Source of the DNA: Sphingomonas prati | Lineage (GTDB): Bacteria; Pseudomonadota; Alphaproteobacteria; Sphingomonadales; Sphingomonadaceae | Assembly: GCF_014643515.1 (NCBI RefSeq) | Contig: NZ_BMJP01000001.1 | Coordinates: forward strand, 124,001 to 188,000 | Direction: 5' to 3' | Length of the DNA stretch: 64,000 nucleotides | In this document: piece by piece, positions 1 to 9,441 of the stretch | Position numbering within the stretch: the first letter of the stretch is position 1 | How the letters are laid out: the number at the start of each line of letters is the position of its first letter | Position numbers and translations under genes: made by a program | The notes under the pieces: generated by a model | Databases searched by the model: none | The model's input: only the letters and a program-made list of their open reading frames with translations | Told to the model about the DNA's origin: nothing

Positions 1-23
1 CCTGACATGCGGGGATCGACACC

Positions 24-1088
24 ATGGCGGCGCAACTGAAGCTTATCGGATCCGAGAAGGAAAAGGCCGACATGGACAGGCAGAAGGCGCTCGACGCCGC
101 GCTGGCGCAGATCGATCGCGCATTCGGCAAGGGCTCGGCGATGAAGCTGGGCAGCAAGGAAGCGGTCGAAATCGAGGCCGTCTCCACCGGTTCGCTCGGG
201 CTCGACATCGCGCTCGGCATCGGCGGTCTGCCCAAGGGCCGCGTGATCGAGATCTACGGTCCCGAATCGTCGGGCAAGACCACGCTGGCACTCCACGTCA
301 TCGCGGAGTCGCAGAAGGCGGGCGGCACCGCCGCGTTCGTCGACGCCGAACATGCGCTCGACCCCAGCTACGCCCGCAAGCTCGGTGTCGACACGAACGA
401 ACTGATCGTGTCGCAGCCGGACAACGGCGAGCAGGCGCTCGAGATCACCGACACGCTGATCCGCTCGAACGCGATCGACGTGCTCGTCGTCGATTCGGTC
501 GCCGCACTCGTGCCGCGTGCCGAAATCGAGGGCGAGATGGGCGACAGCCATGTCGGCCTCCAGGCGCGTCTCATGAGCCAGGCACTGCGCAAGATCACCG
601 GCTCGATCAGCCGGTCGAAGACGCTTGTTATCTTCATCAACCAGATCCGCATGAAGATCGGCGTCATGTACGGCTCGCCCGAGACAACCACCGGCGGCAA
701 CGCGCTGAAATTCTACGCGTCGGTCCGGCTCGACATCCGCCGCATCGGCCAGATCAAGGACCGCGACGAGATCGTCGGAAACACGACCCGCGTGAAGGTC
801 GTGAAGAACAAGGTCGCGCCGCCGTTCAAGCAGGTCGAGTTCGACATCATGTATGGCGAGGGCGTGTCCAAGATGGGCGAACTGCTCGACATCGGCGTCA
901 AGGCCGGCGTCGTCGAGAAGTCCGGCGCCTGGTTCAGCTACGATTCGATCCGCATCGGTCAGGGCCGCGAAAACTCGAAGACCTATCTGAAGGAGCATCC
1001 GGACATCGCCGAGCGCCTCGAAAAGGCGATCCGCGACAACGCCGCCGGCGTCGCCGAACAGATGATGACCGGTCCCGAAGAGGACTGA
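24..1088 (+). CDS. recA: RecA recombinase
   Basis: RecA coats single-stranded DNA, catalyses strand exchange in recombinational repair and stimulates LexA self-cleavage in the SOS response. The 354-residue protein has the Walker A motif GPESSGKT at residues 79-86, the Walker B stretch [12 protein letters not shown] near 150-160, the L1-region segment [14 protein letters not shown] and a short acidic tail (GPEED). The start is taken at the first ATG because the N-terminus MAAQLKLI resembles sphingomonad RecA as I recall it; a second in-frame ATG at 72 ([13 protein letters not shown]), preceded by purine-rich sequence, would also give a full RecA core. Only 23 bases of upstream sequence are present, so a LexA operator cannot be judged. 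Confidence 0.98.
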   Translation: MAAQLKLIGSEKEKADMDRQKALDAALAQIDRAFGKGSAMKLGSKEAVEIEAVSTGSLGLDIALGIGGLPKGRVIEIYGPESSGKTTLALHVIAESQKAGGTAAFVDAEHALDPSYARKLGVDTNELIVSQPDNGEQALEITDTLIRSNAIDVLVVDSVAALVPRAEIEGEMGDSHVGLQARLMSQALRKITGSISRSKTLVIFINQIRMKIGVMYGSPETTTGGNALKFYASVRLDIRRIGQIKDRDEIVGNTTRVKVVKNKVAPPFKQVEFDIMYGEGVSKMGELLDIGVKAGVVEKSGAWFSYDSIRIGQGRENSKTYLKEHPDIAERLEKAIRDNAAGVAEQMMTGPEED

Positions 1089-1113
1089 TCGCCTCTACAC
1101 ACCGATCACGACC

Positions 1114-1150
1114 CCGGCCGCGCTTCCAGACAGGAGGCGCGGCCGGTTTT
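1114..1150 (+). terminator. Intrinsic terminator of recA
   Basis: A perfect 10-bp GC-rich inverted repeat (CCGGCCGCGC / GCGCGGCCGG) with a 13-base loop is followed directly by TTTT. It begins 25 bases after the recA stop codon. This is a classical rho-independent terminator. Confidence 0.85.
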
Positions 1151-1224
1151 GTATCCGGGCGAACCCGGCTTGTACCCGTCCGCGATCCGCGTCATCCTCA
1201 GGCCACCAACCCGAGGAACACGCC

Positions 1225-1482
1225 ATGCGTATTCTGCCCCTGCTTCTGACGCTCGCCCCCATCGCCGCGACCGCCGCCCCACCGATCCTGCCGACACCGT
1301 CGTTCGGGGCAGAGCCCCGACACTGCCCGGCAACGGACGTCCGGAAAGCCAGCGACTCGCAATCGGGCAAGGCGCAAAAGCTCGGCGAGCTGCCCCCGGC
1401 CAACCATTATCTCGCCGTCGATCGTCGCATCGATCGCTGCCGCGCACCGGTCATTGTCCGCACAAACATCGGAAAACGCTGA
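1225..1482 (+). CDS. Small secreted protein, unknown function
   Basis: Predicted 85-residue exported protein. The N-terminus MRILPLLLTLAPIAATAAPP is a clear signal peptide (short positive start, hydrophobic core, small residues before the likely cut near residue 18). The mature part is about 65 residues with two cysteines (RHCPATD and IDRCRAP) that could form a periplasmic disulfide. The segment LGELPPANHYLAVDRRID looks like a conserved core of small exported proteins in this group, judged from recollection only. No enzymatic motif is visible. It stands alone after the recA terminator. Overlapping frames on both strands are longer but lack protein-like features. Confidence 0.6.
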   Translation: MRILPLLLTLAPIAATAAPPILPTPSFGAEPRHCPATDVRKASDSQSGKAQKLGELPPANHYLAVDRRIDRCRAPVIVRTNIGKR

Positions 1483-1725
1483 CCCGACTCGGGAATTTCT
1501 CGCGAATATCTGTGTGTCGCGAGCACCCCGCAGACCCCCCCCGCCGATTTTTCGGCCTGGAATCTCGGACCCCGACAACAAGCGAAAATCGGCTCGCCGG
1601 GGCTCTGGCTCGTCCGGCCGCGAAACCTTAGGACTTCGGTGTCCTACACGGACTTCGATCGCCATCGTCTTCGCCCCGTCACCCCCGAACCCCGCAGTCA
1701 CCCCGCAGCCACAGGCCCGCCAAAA

Positions 1726-2352
1726 ATGACCATCATCGTCCACCACCTCGAGAATTCGCGGTCGCAGCGCATCCTCTGGCTGCTCGAGGAACTCGACCTC
1801 GCCTACGAGGTGAAGCGCTACGAACGCGATCCCAAGACGATGCTGGCCCCCCCCGAACTCAAGGCCGTCCACCCGCTCGGCAAGTCCCCGGTGATCGTCG
1901 ATAATGGCCGCGTCATCGCGGAGACCGGCGCGATCGTCGAATACATCGTTGAACGGGCAGGGGGACGGCTCGGCGCACCCGGCAACCGCGACGCGGCGCT
2001 CCGCTACCGGCAGTTTCTCCACTATGCCGAAGGCTCGATGATGCCGCCGCTTCTCGCGCTGCTGGTGCTCGGCAAGCTCGGCGTCCTGGGCCTTCCGGCC
2101 CGCAAGCCGATGCAGGCCATGATGGACACCCATCTCGACTGGCTCGAGACCGAACTCGGCTCCCGCCCATGGTTTGCCGGTGCCGACTTCAGCGCCGCCG
2201 ACGTCATGATGAGCTTCCCGATCGAGGCCTGCCGCTCCCGCGCCGGGCTCGACGGCACCCGCCCGCACCTGATCGACTGGCTCGAACGCTGCCATGCCCG
2301 GCCCGCTTACGGCCGCGCGCTGGAACGCGGCGGGCCCTATGCCTATGCCTGA
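1726..2352 (+). CDS. Glutathione S-transferase family protein
   Basis: Cytosolic GST-fold protein of 208 residues, expected to conjugate or reduce electrophiles with glutathione. The N-terminal thioredoxin-like domain (about 1-80) has SRSQRILWLLEEL, the cis-proline segment GKSPVIVDNG and the glutathione-binding turn ETGAIVEY. The C-terminal helical domain carries the N-capping-type motif FSAADVMMSFPIE near 165-177. The ATG at 1726 is chosen because the fold starts there; an upstream in-frame start would add 29 unrelated residues. The 243 bases before it hold no gene I can support. Substrate cannot be inferred. Confidence 0.92.
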   Translation: MTIIVHHLENSRSQRILWLLEELDLAYEVKRYERDPKTMLAPPELKAVHPLGKSPVIVDNGRVIAETGAIVEYIVERAGGRLGAPGNRDAALRYRQFLHYAEGSMMPPLLALLVLGKLGVLGLPARKPMQAMMDTHLDWLETELGSRPWFAGADFSAADVMMSFPIEACRSRAGLDGTRPHLIDWLERCHARPAYGRALERGGPYAYA

Positions 2353-2401
2353 TTAACCGATTTGCTTGAGTAGCGGCGGGTCGTCGATTAAGCCGCTCGG
2401 C

Positions 2402-5062
2402 ATGACATCGACCAACGATATCCGCCGTTCCTTCCTCGATTATTTCGGGGGGACCGGTCACCGCATCGTCCCCTCGGCACCACTCGTGCCGCAGAACGAT
2501 CCGACGCTGATGTTCGTCAACGCCGGGATGGTGCCGTTCAAGAACGTCTTCACCGGCCTCGAAACGCGCCCCTACGTCACCGCCACATCGTCGCAGAAAT
2601 GCGTCCGGGCCGGCGGCAAGCACAACGATCTCGACAATGTCGGCTACACGGCGCGGCACCATACCTTCTTCGAAATGCTCGGCAATTTCTCGTTCGGCGA
2701 CTATTTCAAGGAACAGGCGATCACTCACGCCTGGACCCTGCTGACCCGCGACTGGGGGCTCGATCCGAACCGCCTGACCGCCACCGTCTACCATACCGAC
2801 GACGAGGCGTTCGACCTGTGGCGCAAGATCGCCGGCCTGCCGGAACAGCGGATCATCCGCATCCCGACCTCCGACAATTTCTGGGCGATGGGCGATACCG
2901 GCCCCTGCGGCCCCTGCTCCGAGATTTTCTACGACCATGGCGATCACATCCCCGGCGGCCCGCCCGGCAGCCCGGACGAGGACGGCGACCGGTTCGTCGA
3001 GATCTGGAATCTGGTGTTCATGCAATATGACCAGGTGACGAAGGACGACCGCGTCGCGCTGCCGCGCCCGTCGATCGACACCGGCATGGGCTTGGAACGC
3101 ATCGCCGCGGTGATGCAGGGCGTGACCGACAACTACGACACCGACACGTTCAAGGCGCTGATCGCCGCCTCCTGCGACCTGACCCGGACCGCGGCGACGG
3201 GCGACACCAAGGCCTCGCACCGCGTGATCGCCGACCATCTCCGCGCCGCGGGCTTCCTGGTCGCGGACGGCGTGCTGCCCGCCAACGAAGGGCGCGGTTA
3301 CGTCCTGCGCCGCATCATGCGCCGCGCGATGCGCCACGCCCATCTGCTCGGCGCGGCCGAACCGCTTATGCACCGCCTGGTGCCCAGCCTGGTCGCTGAA
3401 ATGGGCGTCGCCTATCCAGAACTGGTCCGCGCCCAGCCGCTGATCGAGGAGACGCTGAGGCTGGAAGAGACCCGCTTCCGCCAGACGCTCGCCAACGGGC
3501 TCCGCCTGCTCGACGACGCGACCGCCGACATGGCGGCCGACGGCGAACTGCCCGGCCAGGTCGCGTTCAAGCTCTACGACACGTTCGGCTTTCCCTACGA
3601 CCTGACCGAGGACGCGCTCCGCGCCCAGGGCCGCACCGTCGACCGCGCCGGTTTCGACAGCGCGATGGCCGAGCAGAAGGCCGCCGCCCGTGCAGCCTGG
3701 AAGGGCTCCGGCGAGAAAGCATCGGACGAGATCTGGTTCGACATCGTCGAGGAGCTCGGCGGAACCGAGTTCACCGGCTACAGCAACCACGCAGGCGAGG
3801 CTAAGGTCGTCGCGATTCTGCGCGAAGGCGAGCGGGTTCCGCGCGCCGAGACCGGCGACGCCGTCACCATCCTGACCAACCAGACACCGTTCTATGCCGA
3901 AAGCGGCGGGCAAGTGGGCGACACCGGCACGATCACGTCCGATACCGGCCTGCACGCCGCGGTCGCCGACACCGGCAAGCCGCTCGGCCGCCTGCACGCG
4001 CACCGCGCCCGGATCGAGGGCGGCAGCGTCGCGGTCGGCGATACCGTCCGGCTGGCGGTCGACGTGGCGCGTCGCGGTCGGATCCGCGCCAACCACAGCG
4101 CGACGCATCTCCTCCACGCCGCGCTCCGCGACCGGCTCGGCGGCCATGTCGCCCAGCGCGGCAGCCTCGTCGCGCCGGAACGCCTGCGGTTCGATTTCTC
4201 GCAGCCCCGCCCGCTGGCGCCCGAGGACATCGCGGTCGTCGAAGCCGACGTGAACCGCCACATCCGCGAGAACGACGTCGTCACGACGCGCCTGATGACG
4301 CCGGACGAGGCAATCGCGGAGGGCGCGATGGCGCTGTTCGGCGAGAAATATGGCGATGAGGTCCGCGTCCTGTCGATGGGCCGCACCGAGGACGGGATCT
4401 ATTCGATCGAGCTGTGCGGCGGCACGCATGTCGCGGCACTCGGCAATATCGGCCTGTTCAAGATCATCGGCGAAACCGCCGTATCGTCCGGCATCCGCCG
4501 CATCGAGGCGCTGACCGGCGAGGCCGCACGCCTCTGGCTGACCGCCCGCGACGAACGACTGCGCGAGATCGCGACGACCCTGCGGACCGGGCCGGATGAC
4601 CTTGCGGCACGTGTCCAGGGGCTGATCGACGACCGTAAGCGACTCGAGCGCGAACTGGCGGAGGCGAAAAAGGCGCTGGCAACCGGCGGCGGCGCTACAG
4701 CAGACGCGGCCCCGACCGAGACGGTCGCGGGTGTGCCGTTCGTCGCCCAGACGCTGCAGGACTTCGATCCGAAGGGCCTTCGCGGGCTGGTCGACGAGGC
4801 AAAGCAGCGGATCGGGTCGGGCATCGTCACGATCGTCGCGGAAAAGGACGGCCGCGCCACGGTCGCAGTCGGCGTGACCGCCGATCTCGTCGATCGGTTC
4901 AGCAGCGTCGTGCTGGTCAAGGCCGCGGTCGCGGCGTTGGGCGGGCAGGGTGGCGGTGGCCGTGCCGACATGGCGCAGGGCGGTGGGCCGGATGGCGCCG
5001 CAGCCCCGGCCGCGATCGACGCCGTCCGTGCGGCCCTGACGAACGATACGGTCGCCGCGTAA
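2402..5062 (+). CDS. alaS: Alanine--tRNA ligase
   Basis: Charges tRNA-Ala with alanine and hydrolyses mischarged Ser/Gly-tRNA. The 886 residues are full length. The class II catalytic core starts at once ([26 protein letters not shown]), the editing domain has the zinc motif HSATHLLH near residue 565 and CGGTHV near 672, and a C-Ala domain ends the protein ([15 protein letters not shown]). The ATG at 2402 gives the canonical N-terminus; a TTG 36 bases earlier would add unrelated residues. Placement just downstream of recA is common in alphaproteobacteria. Confidence 0.98.
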   Translation: MTSTNDIRRSFLDYFGGTGHRIVPSAPLVPQNDPTLMFVNAGMVPFKNVFTGLETRPYVTATSSQKCVRAGGKHNDLDNVGYTARHHTFFEMLGNFSFGDYFKEQAITHAWTLLTRDWGLDPNRLTATVYHTDDEAFDLWRKIAGLPEQRIIRIPTSDNFWAMGDTGPCGPCSEIFYDHGDHIPGGPPGSPDEDGDRFVEIWNLVFMQYDQVTKDDRVALPRPSIDTGMGLERIAAVMQGVTDNYDTDTFKALIAASCDLTRTAATGDTKASHRVIADHLRAAGFLVADGVLPANEGRGYVLRRIMRRAMRHAHLLGAAEPLMHRLVPSLVAEMGVAYPELVRAQPLIEETLRLEETRFRQTLANGLRLLDDATADMAADGELPGQVAFKLYDTFGFPYDLTEDALRAQGRTVDRAGFDSAMAEQKAAARAAWKGSGEKASDEIWFDIVEELGGTEFTGYSNHAGEAKVVAILREGERVPRAETGDAVTILTNQTPFYAESGGQVGDTGTITSDTGLHAAVADTGKPLGRLHAHRARIEGGSVAVGDTVRLAVDVARRGRIRANHSATHLLHAALRDRLGGHVAQRGSLVAPERLRFDFSQPRPLAPEDIAVVEADVNRHIRENDVVTTRLMTPDEAIAEGAMALFGEKYGDEVRVLSMGRTEDGIYSIELCGGTHVAALGNIGLFKIIGETAVSSGIRRIEALTGEAARLWLTARDERLREIATTLRTGPDDLAARVQGLIDDRKRLERELAEAKKALATGGGATADAAPTETVAGVPFVAQTLQDFDPKGLRGLVDEAKQRIGSGIVTIVAEKDGRATVAVGVTADLVDRFSSVVLVKAAVAALGGQGGGGRADMAQGGGPDGAAAPAAIDAVRAALTNDTVAA

Positions 5063-5080
5063 CGGCGGCGACCGAGTAGC

Positions 5081-5458
5081 TTAGCGGGTCTGCCGCACGC
5101 CCGTGTTCTGCACGACGGCGCGCGGCGGCAGCGCGCAGCGCGGCAGTTTCAACGACGCGAGGTCCTTGCACGGCCGAACCTGCACCGACTGGTCCTGCCC
5201 GATAAACACGCCATAGTCCGCCCCGCGGCCGCAGCGCGCGTTCCAGACCGACAGGTTGCGCCACGTGCCCCGGCGCAGATCCTGCGATACGCGGTCGCAC
5301 CACAGGTTGCTGTCGAGGATCGCCCGGCGCAGCACGGCGCGGCGTGGGATGTCCTTCAACGACGCCAGCTTGTCGCTGAACGGGTTGGCCACCGGCCGCT
5401 GCGCGACCGCGGGCGTCGCCAAGACCAGCATGGCGGCCAGACCAAGTATCGGTTTCAT
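5081..5458 (-). CDS. Small secreted protein, unknown function
   Basis: Predicted 125-residue exported protein. Residues 1-19 (MKPILGLAAMLVLATPAVA) form a textbook signal peptide ending in AVA. The mature part has four cysteines (LWCDRV, NARCGRG, RPCKDL, PRCALP), a pattern suited to two periplasmic disulfides, and aromatic-rich segments such as WRNLSVWNARC. I recognise no family. It lies convergent with alaS (18 bases apart) and 14 bases upstream of the mfd stop on the opposite side, so it is transcribed after mfd and could share its transcript. The start is set by the signal peptide; the open frame extends further upstream inside mfd. Confidence 0.7.
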   Translation of the reverse strand: MKPILGLAAMLVLATPAVAQRPVANPFSDKLASLKDIPRRAVLRRAILDSNLWCDRVSQDLRRGTWRNLSVWNARCGRGADYGVFIGQDQSVQVRPCKDLASLKLPRCALPPRAVVQNTGVRQTR

Positions 5459-5472
5459 CAGCTTCACTCCCG

Positions 5473-8400
5473 TCAGATGGTGAGGATCTTCGCCAAACCC
5501 TTGGACAGTTGCAACGCCCCATGCAGGCGCGCCTTCGGGTCCGGCCAGGGGCGAGTGATGACCAGCTTGTTGTCGGGGCGCAGCTTGGCCGTCCCCTTCA
5601 GCCGATCGACATAGGCGAGCAGCCCCGGAATGTCCGGGAAGCGATCGTCGTGGAAGCTGACCAGCGCACCACGCGGCCCGGCGTCGAGCTTGGCCACGCA
5701 CGCCTTGCGGCAGTTCAGCTTGGTCTCGATCACCGTCAGCAGGTTCTGCGTCGCGTCCGGCAACGGCCCGAACCGGTCGATCAGCTCGGCTGCGAACGCC
5801 TCGATCGCGGTCTTGTCGTCCAGCTCGTTCATGCGGCGGTACAGACCCATCCGCAGGTCGAGATCGATGACATAGTCGTCGGGCAGCAGGATCGGCGCGT
5901 CGATTGTGATCTGCGGCGAGAAATGGTCGCGCACACGGTCGTCGCGCAGCGATCCGGCTTTCGCTTCGACGATCGCCTCCTCCAGCATCGACTGGTAGAG
6001 TTCGAACCCGACCTCCTTGATGTGCCCCGACTGCTCGTCACCGAGGAGGTTGCCCGCGCCGCGGATGTCGAGATCATGACTTGCCAGCTGGAACCCGGCG
6101 CCGAGCGTGTCGAGGTTCGACAGGATGTGCAGCCGCTTCTCCGCCGTATCGGTGATGGTCCGCGTGGCAGGCGTCGTGAGATAGGCGTAGGCGCGCGTCT
6201 TGGCCCGACCCACGCGGCCGCGGATCTGGTACAGCTGCGCCAGCCCGAAGCGGTCCGCGCGGTGGACGATCATCGTGTTGGCGGACGGGATGTCGAGCCC
6301 CGACTCGATGATGGTGGTCGACACCAACACCTCGAACTTGCGGTCGTAGAAGGCGGACATCCGCTCCTCGACGTCGCTTGCCGCCATCTGGCCGTGCGCG
6401 ATCACGTAGCGGACCTCGGGTACCTCGCGGCGCAGGAAATCCTCGATATCGGGTAGGTCCGCGACGCGCGGCGTGACGAAGAAGCTCTGCCCGCCGCGAT
6501 AATGCTCGCGCAGCAACGCCTCGCGCACCACGACCGGATCCCACGGCATGACATAGGTCCGCACCGCGAGCCGATCGACCGGCGGCGTCTGGATGACGGA
6601 CAGTTCGCGCAGGCCCGACATCGCCATCTGCAAGGTGCGCGGGATTGGCGTGGCGGTCAGCGTCAGCTGGTGGACGTTGGTCTTGAGCGCCTTCAGCCGT
6701 TCCTTGTGGGTCACGCCGAACCGCTGTTCCTCGTCGACGATGACGAGGCCGAGCCGCTTGAAATCGATGTTCTTGGCGAGCAGCGCGTGGGTGCCGATCA
6801 CGATATCGACCGTGCCGTTGGCCAGCCCTTCCTTGGTCTGGCGCACCTCCTTCGCGGTCACGAGGCGTGACAGCCGGCCGATGTTCATCGGGAAACCCTG
6901 GAACCGGTCGACGAAGTTCATGAAGTGCTGGCGCGCGAGCAGCGTGGTCGGGCACACGACCGCGACCTGCATGCCGGCCAGCGCGGCGACGAACGCAGCG
7001 CGCAACGCGACCTCGGTCTTGCCGAACCCGACGTCGCCGCAGATCAGCCGGTCCATCGGGCGGCCGGCGGACAGATCTGCCAGCACGTCGACGATCGCGG
7101 CGTCCTGGTCCTCGGTCTCCTGATACGGGAAGCGCGCGGTGAACTCGGCATAGCCGCCGGGATCGACCTCCAGCACGTCGGCGGGGCGGAGCGCGCGGGC
7201 GGCGGCGGTTGCCATCAGGTCACCCGCAATCTCGCGAATGCGCTCCTTCATCCGGCTCTTGCGCGCCTGCCACGCGACGCCGCCGAGTCGGTCCAGCCCG
7301 ACGCCGTCCTCCGCATTGCCATAGCGTGACAAGATGTCGATATTCTCGACCGGCACGTACAGCTTGTCGCCGCCGGCGTAGCTCAGCATCACGCAATCAT
7401 GCGGCGACGCGCCGACCGGGATCGAGGTCAGCCCCTCGTAGCGCCCGATGCCGTGGTCCATGTGGACGACCAGGTCGCCCGGCGTCAGCGTGGCGAGTTC
7501 GGCAAGGAACGCGTCGGCCGACTTCTTGCGCTTCGGCCGTCGGACGAGCCGGTCGCCCAGCATGTCCTGCTCGGTCAGGACCGCGACGTCGGGCGTCGTG
7601 AAACCGTGATCGAGGGGCACGACGGCGAGCGACACGCCACCCTTCGCCTTGCCCAGCGCCTCCTGCCAGCTTTCGGCCAGCGAGAATGTCTCCAGCCCAT
7701 GATCGCGCAGCAGACCGGAGAAGCGGTCGCGCGACCCCTTGGTGTAGCTCGCCAGCACGACCTTGCGCTTCTGCTTCCGCAGTGCCGCCAGATGGTCGAC
7801 GACCGCGTCGTAGATGTTGACCTGCTGCGACCGCTCCGGTGCGAAGTCGCGGGCCGGATCGACGCCGAAGTCCAGGACGCTGCCACTTTCCGGTTCGTGG
7901 AACGGCGCGATCAGGTGGACCGGACGCTCGGCAATCGCGGCCTGCAAGTCCTTGGGGCTGAGATACAGCGTGTTGGGCGCGAGCGGGCGGTAGCTCCCTG
8001 GATCGGACGACTGCGCCCGGACACGGTTGGTGTGATAGTCCGAGATCGCCTCGAACCGCGTCTCGACCGAGGGATCGGCGGAGGCATCGCGCACGACGAT
8101 GTCGTCGTCGGACAGGTGATCGAACAGCGTCGACAACCGTTCTTCGAACATCGGCAGCCAATGTTCCATGCCCGCCAGCCGCCGGCCTTCGCTGATCGCC
8201 TGGTAGAGCGGATCGCCGGTCGCACTGGCGCCGAACCGCTCACGATAGGCGCCGCGGAACCGCTTGATGGTCTCCTCGTCCAGCAACGTTTCGGATGCGG
8301 GCAACAGCGTGAAGCCGTCGATCCGGCCGATCGTGCGTTGGTCGGTGATATCGAACTGCCGGACGCTCTCGATCTCGTCCCCGAAGAAGTCGAGCCGCAA

Positions 8401-8937
8401 CGCGTGCGGCGCGCCGGCCGGCATGAGATCGACCAGCCCACCGCGGACCGCATATTCACCGGCATCCGCGACCGTATCGGTGCGGACATAGCCGTTGGCC
8501 TGCAACAACGCCGCCAACCGGTCGCGCCCGATCCGCTCGCCGGGTGCGAGCTTGGCGACCAGTTGCCGCACGCGGAACGGGGTCAGCGTCCGCTGCGTCG
8601 CGGCGTTGGCGGTGGTAACGAGCAGCTGCGGCTTGGTCGTCTTCTCCTGCAATGCGTAGAGCGCCGCCAGCCGTTCGGAGGTGGACCGCAGTGAGGGCGA
8701 GGCGCGGTCGTAGGGCAGGCAGTCCCACGCCGGATACTGGATAACCTCGAGTTCCGGCGCGAACCACGTCGCGGCATCACCCACCGCGCGCATCGCCGCC
8801 TCGTCCGACGTCACCAGCACGGCGCGCCCCTTGGCCGCCCGAGCAAGATCGGCGACCAGCGAGGGCAGGAACCCGGTCGGCACGCCCGACAGGGTGAGGG
8901 GATGGGTCGCGGTAAGTATCGTCTTCAGGTCGGGCAT
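5473..8937 (-). CDS. mfd: Transcription-repair coupling factor Mfd
   Basis: Mfd removes RNA polymerase stalled at DNA lesions and recruits UvrA. The 1154-residue protein has the full architecture: a UvrB-homology N-terminal region, a CarD-like RNA-polymerase-interaction domain around 495-560 (TPGDLVVHMDHGIGRYEG), RecG-like helicase domains with Walker A GDVGFGKTE near residue 631 and DEEQRFG near 731, the QIRGRVGRA motif VI region, and a C-terminal TRCF domain. The start MPDLKTILTATHP at 8937 is preferred; a start further out would translate the palindromic repeat just upstream. The gene lies downstream of sdhE on the same strand. Confidence 0.97.
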   Translation of the reverse strand: MPDLKTILTATHPLTLSGVPTGFLPSLVADLARAAKGRAVLVTSDEAAMRAVGDAATWFAPELEVIQYPAWDCLPYDRASPSLRSTSERLAALYALQEKTTKPQLLVTTANAATQRTLTPFRVRQLVAKLAPGERIGRDRLAALLQANGYVRTDTVADAGEYAVRGGLVDLMPAGAPHALRLDFFGDEIESVRQFDITDQRTIGRIDGFTLLPASETLLDEETIKRFRGAYRERFGASATGDPLYQAISEGRRLAGMEHWLPMFEERLSTLFDHLSDDDIVVRDASADPSVETRFEAISDYHTNRVRAQSSDPGSYRPLAPNTLYLSPKDLQAAIAERPVHLIAPFHEPESGSVLDFGVDPARDFAPERSQQVNIYDAVVDHLAALRKQKRKVVLASYTKGSRDRFSGLLRDHGLETFSLAESWQEALGKAKGGVSLAVVPLDHGFTTPDVAVLTEQDMLGDRLVRRPKRKKSADAFLAELATLTPGDLVVHMDHGIGRYEGLTSIPVGASPHDCVMLSYAGGDKLYVPVENIDILSRYGNAEDGVGLDRLGGVAWQARKSRMKERIREIAGDLMATAAARALRPADVLEVDPGGYAEFTARFPYQETEDQDAAIVDVLADLSAGRPMDRLICGDVGFGKTEVALRAAFVAALAGMQVAVVCPTTLLARQHFMNFVDRFQGFPMNIGRLSRLVTAKEVRQTKEGLANGTVDIVIGTHALLAKNIDFKRLGLVIVDEEQRFGVTHKERLKALKTNVHQLTLTATPIPRTLQMAMSGLRELSVIQTPPVDRLAVRTYVMPWDPVVVREALLREHYRGGQSFFVTPRVADLPDIEDFLRREVPEVRYVIAHGQMAASDVEERMSAFYDRKFEVLVSTTIIESGLDIPSANTMIVHRADRFGLAQLYQIRGRVGRAKTRAYAYLTTPATRTITDTAEKRLHILSNLDTLGAGFQLASHDLDIRGAGNLLGDEQSGHIKEVGFELYQSMLEEAIVEAKAGSLRDDRVRDHFSPQITIDAPILLPDDYVIDLDLRMGLYRRMNELDDKTAIEAFAAELIDRFGPLPDATQNLLTVIETKLNCRKACVAKLDAGPRGALVSFHDDRFPDIPGLLAYVDRLKGTAKLRPDNKLVITRPWPDPKARLHGALQLSKGLAKILTI

Positions 8938-8960
8938 TCGGGACTTTCGTGAACCTCCCC

Positions 8961-9084
8961 CCTCCCTTTCAAGGGAAGGGCCGGGGGTGGGTGCCGCCGC
9001 GCAGACGGCGGCTCCAGCTTCGGAGGCCGGACGACACGTCTTTGCGTGCCGGCCCACCCCCAGCCCCTCCCGTGAAAGGGAGGG
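8961..9084. repeat. Palindromic dispersed-type repeat between sdhE and mfd
   Basis: Two roughly 30-base arms in inverted orientation (8961-8992 and about 9053-9084) flank a 60-base centre. The left arm begins CTCCCTTTCAAGGGA and runs into a CCGGGGGTGGG block; the right arm is its near-exact reverse complement (CCCACCCCCAGCCCC then CTCCCGTGAAAGGGAG). The ends themselves form small hairpins. It resembles a non-autonomous palindromic repeat; no protein is encoded in it. Confidence 0.7.
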
Positions 9085-9098
9085 AAGTCATTCGGGCA

Positions 9099-9365
9099 TC
9101 ACTCCGAGACGGGGATGTAGTCCAGCTTGCGCATCCGTTCGAGCATCGGGCCCTCGTACCGCGTCGGCACCGCGATCGTGCCCAGCGCCCAGCCCATGAT
9201 CTCGACATCCTCCTCGTCGAGCAGCGCCTCGAACCAGTCGATCTCCTCCAGCGTCCAGCCGGCATGCTCGCGGTCGAAGAATCCGCCGATCAGCATGTCG
9301 GCCTCCTTCGTGCCACGATGCCATGCGCGGAACCGCTGGCGCTTGATGCGGGTGGTGACGTCCAT
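9099..9365 (-). CDS. sdhE: Succinate dehydrogenase assembly factor 2 (SdhE)
   Basis: Small 88-residue protein that promotes covalent FAD attachment to the succinate dehydrogenase flavoprotein. It shows the family signature RGTKEAD at residues 17-23, followed by the helical segments (WTLEEIDWFEALLDEEDVEI) and the conserved GWA tail motif near 58-60. Length matches the family. The start MDVTTRIKRQRFRAW is the expected N-terminus. It is divergent from recG with a 76-base gap holding both promoters, and lies upstream of mfd with the palindromic repeat between. Confidence 0.9.
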   Translation of the reverse strand: MDVTTRIKRQRFRAWHRGTKEADMLIGGFFDREHAGWTLEEIDWFEALLDEEDVEIMGWALGTIAVPTRYEGPMLERMRKLDYIPVSE

Positions 9366-9441
9366 GCTGGTCCCAACGCGAATAAGCCGGCGGACGTCTT
9401 GGCGAACGTCCTCGGCGGGGTCTATGGGCACGCAGATAGTC

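Noticed and set aside
2204-4429. Long open frame of 741 codons antisense to alaS
   Set aside because: Arg/Ala/Gly/Val-rich translation with no domain; an artefact of high GC in the frame opposite a conserved gene.
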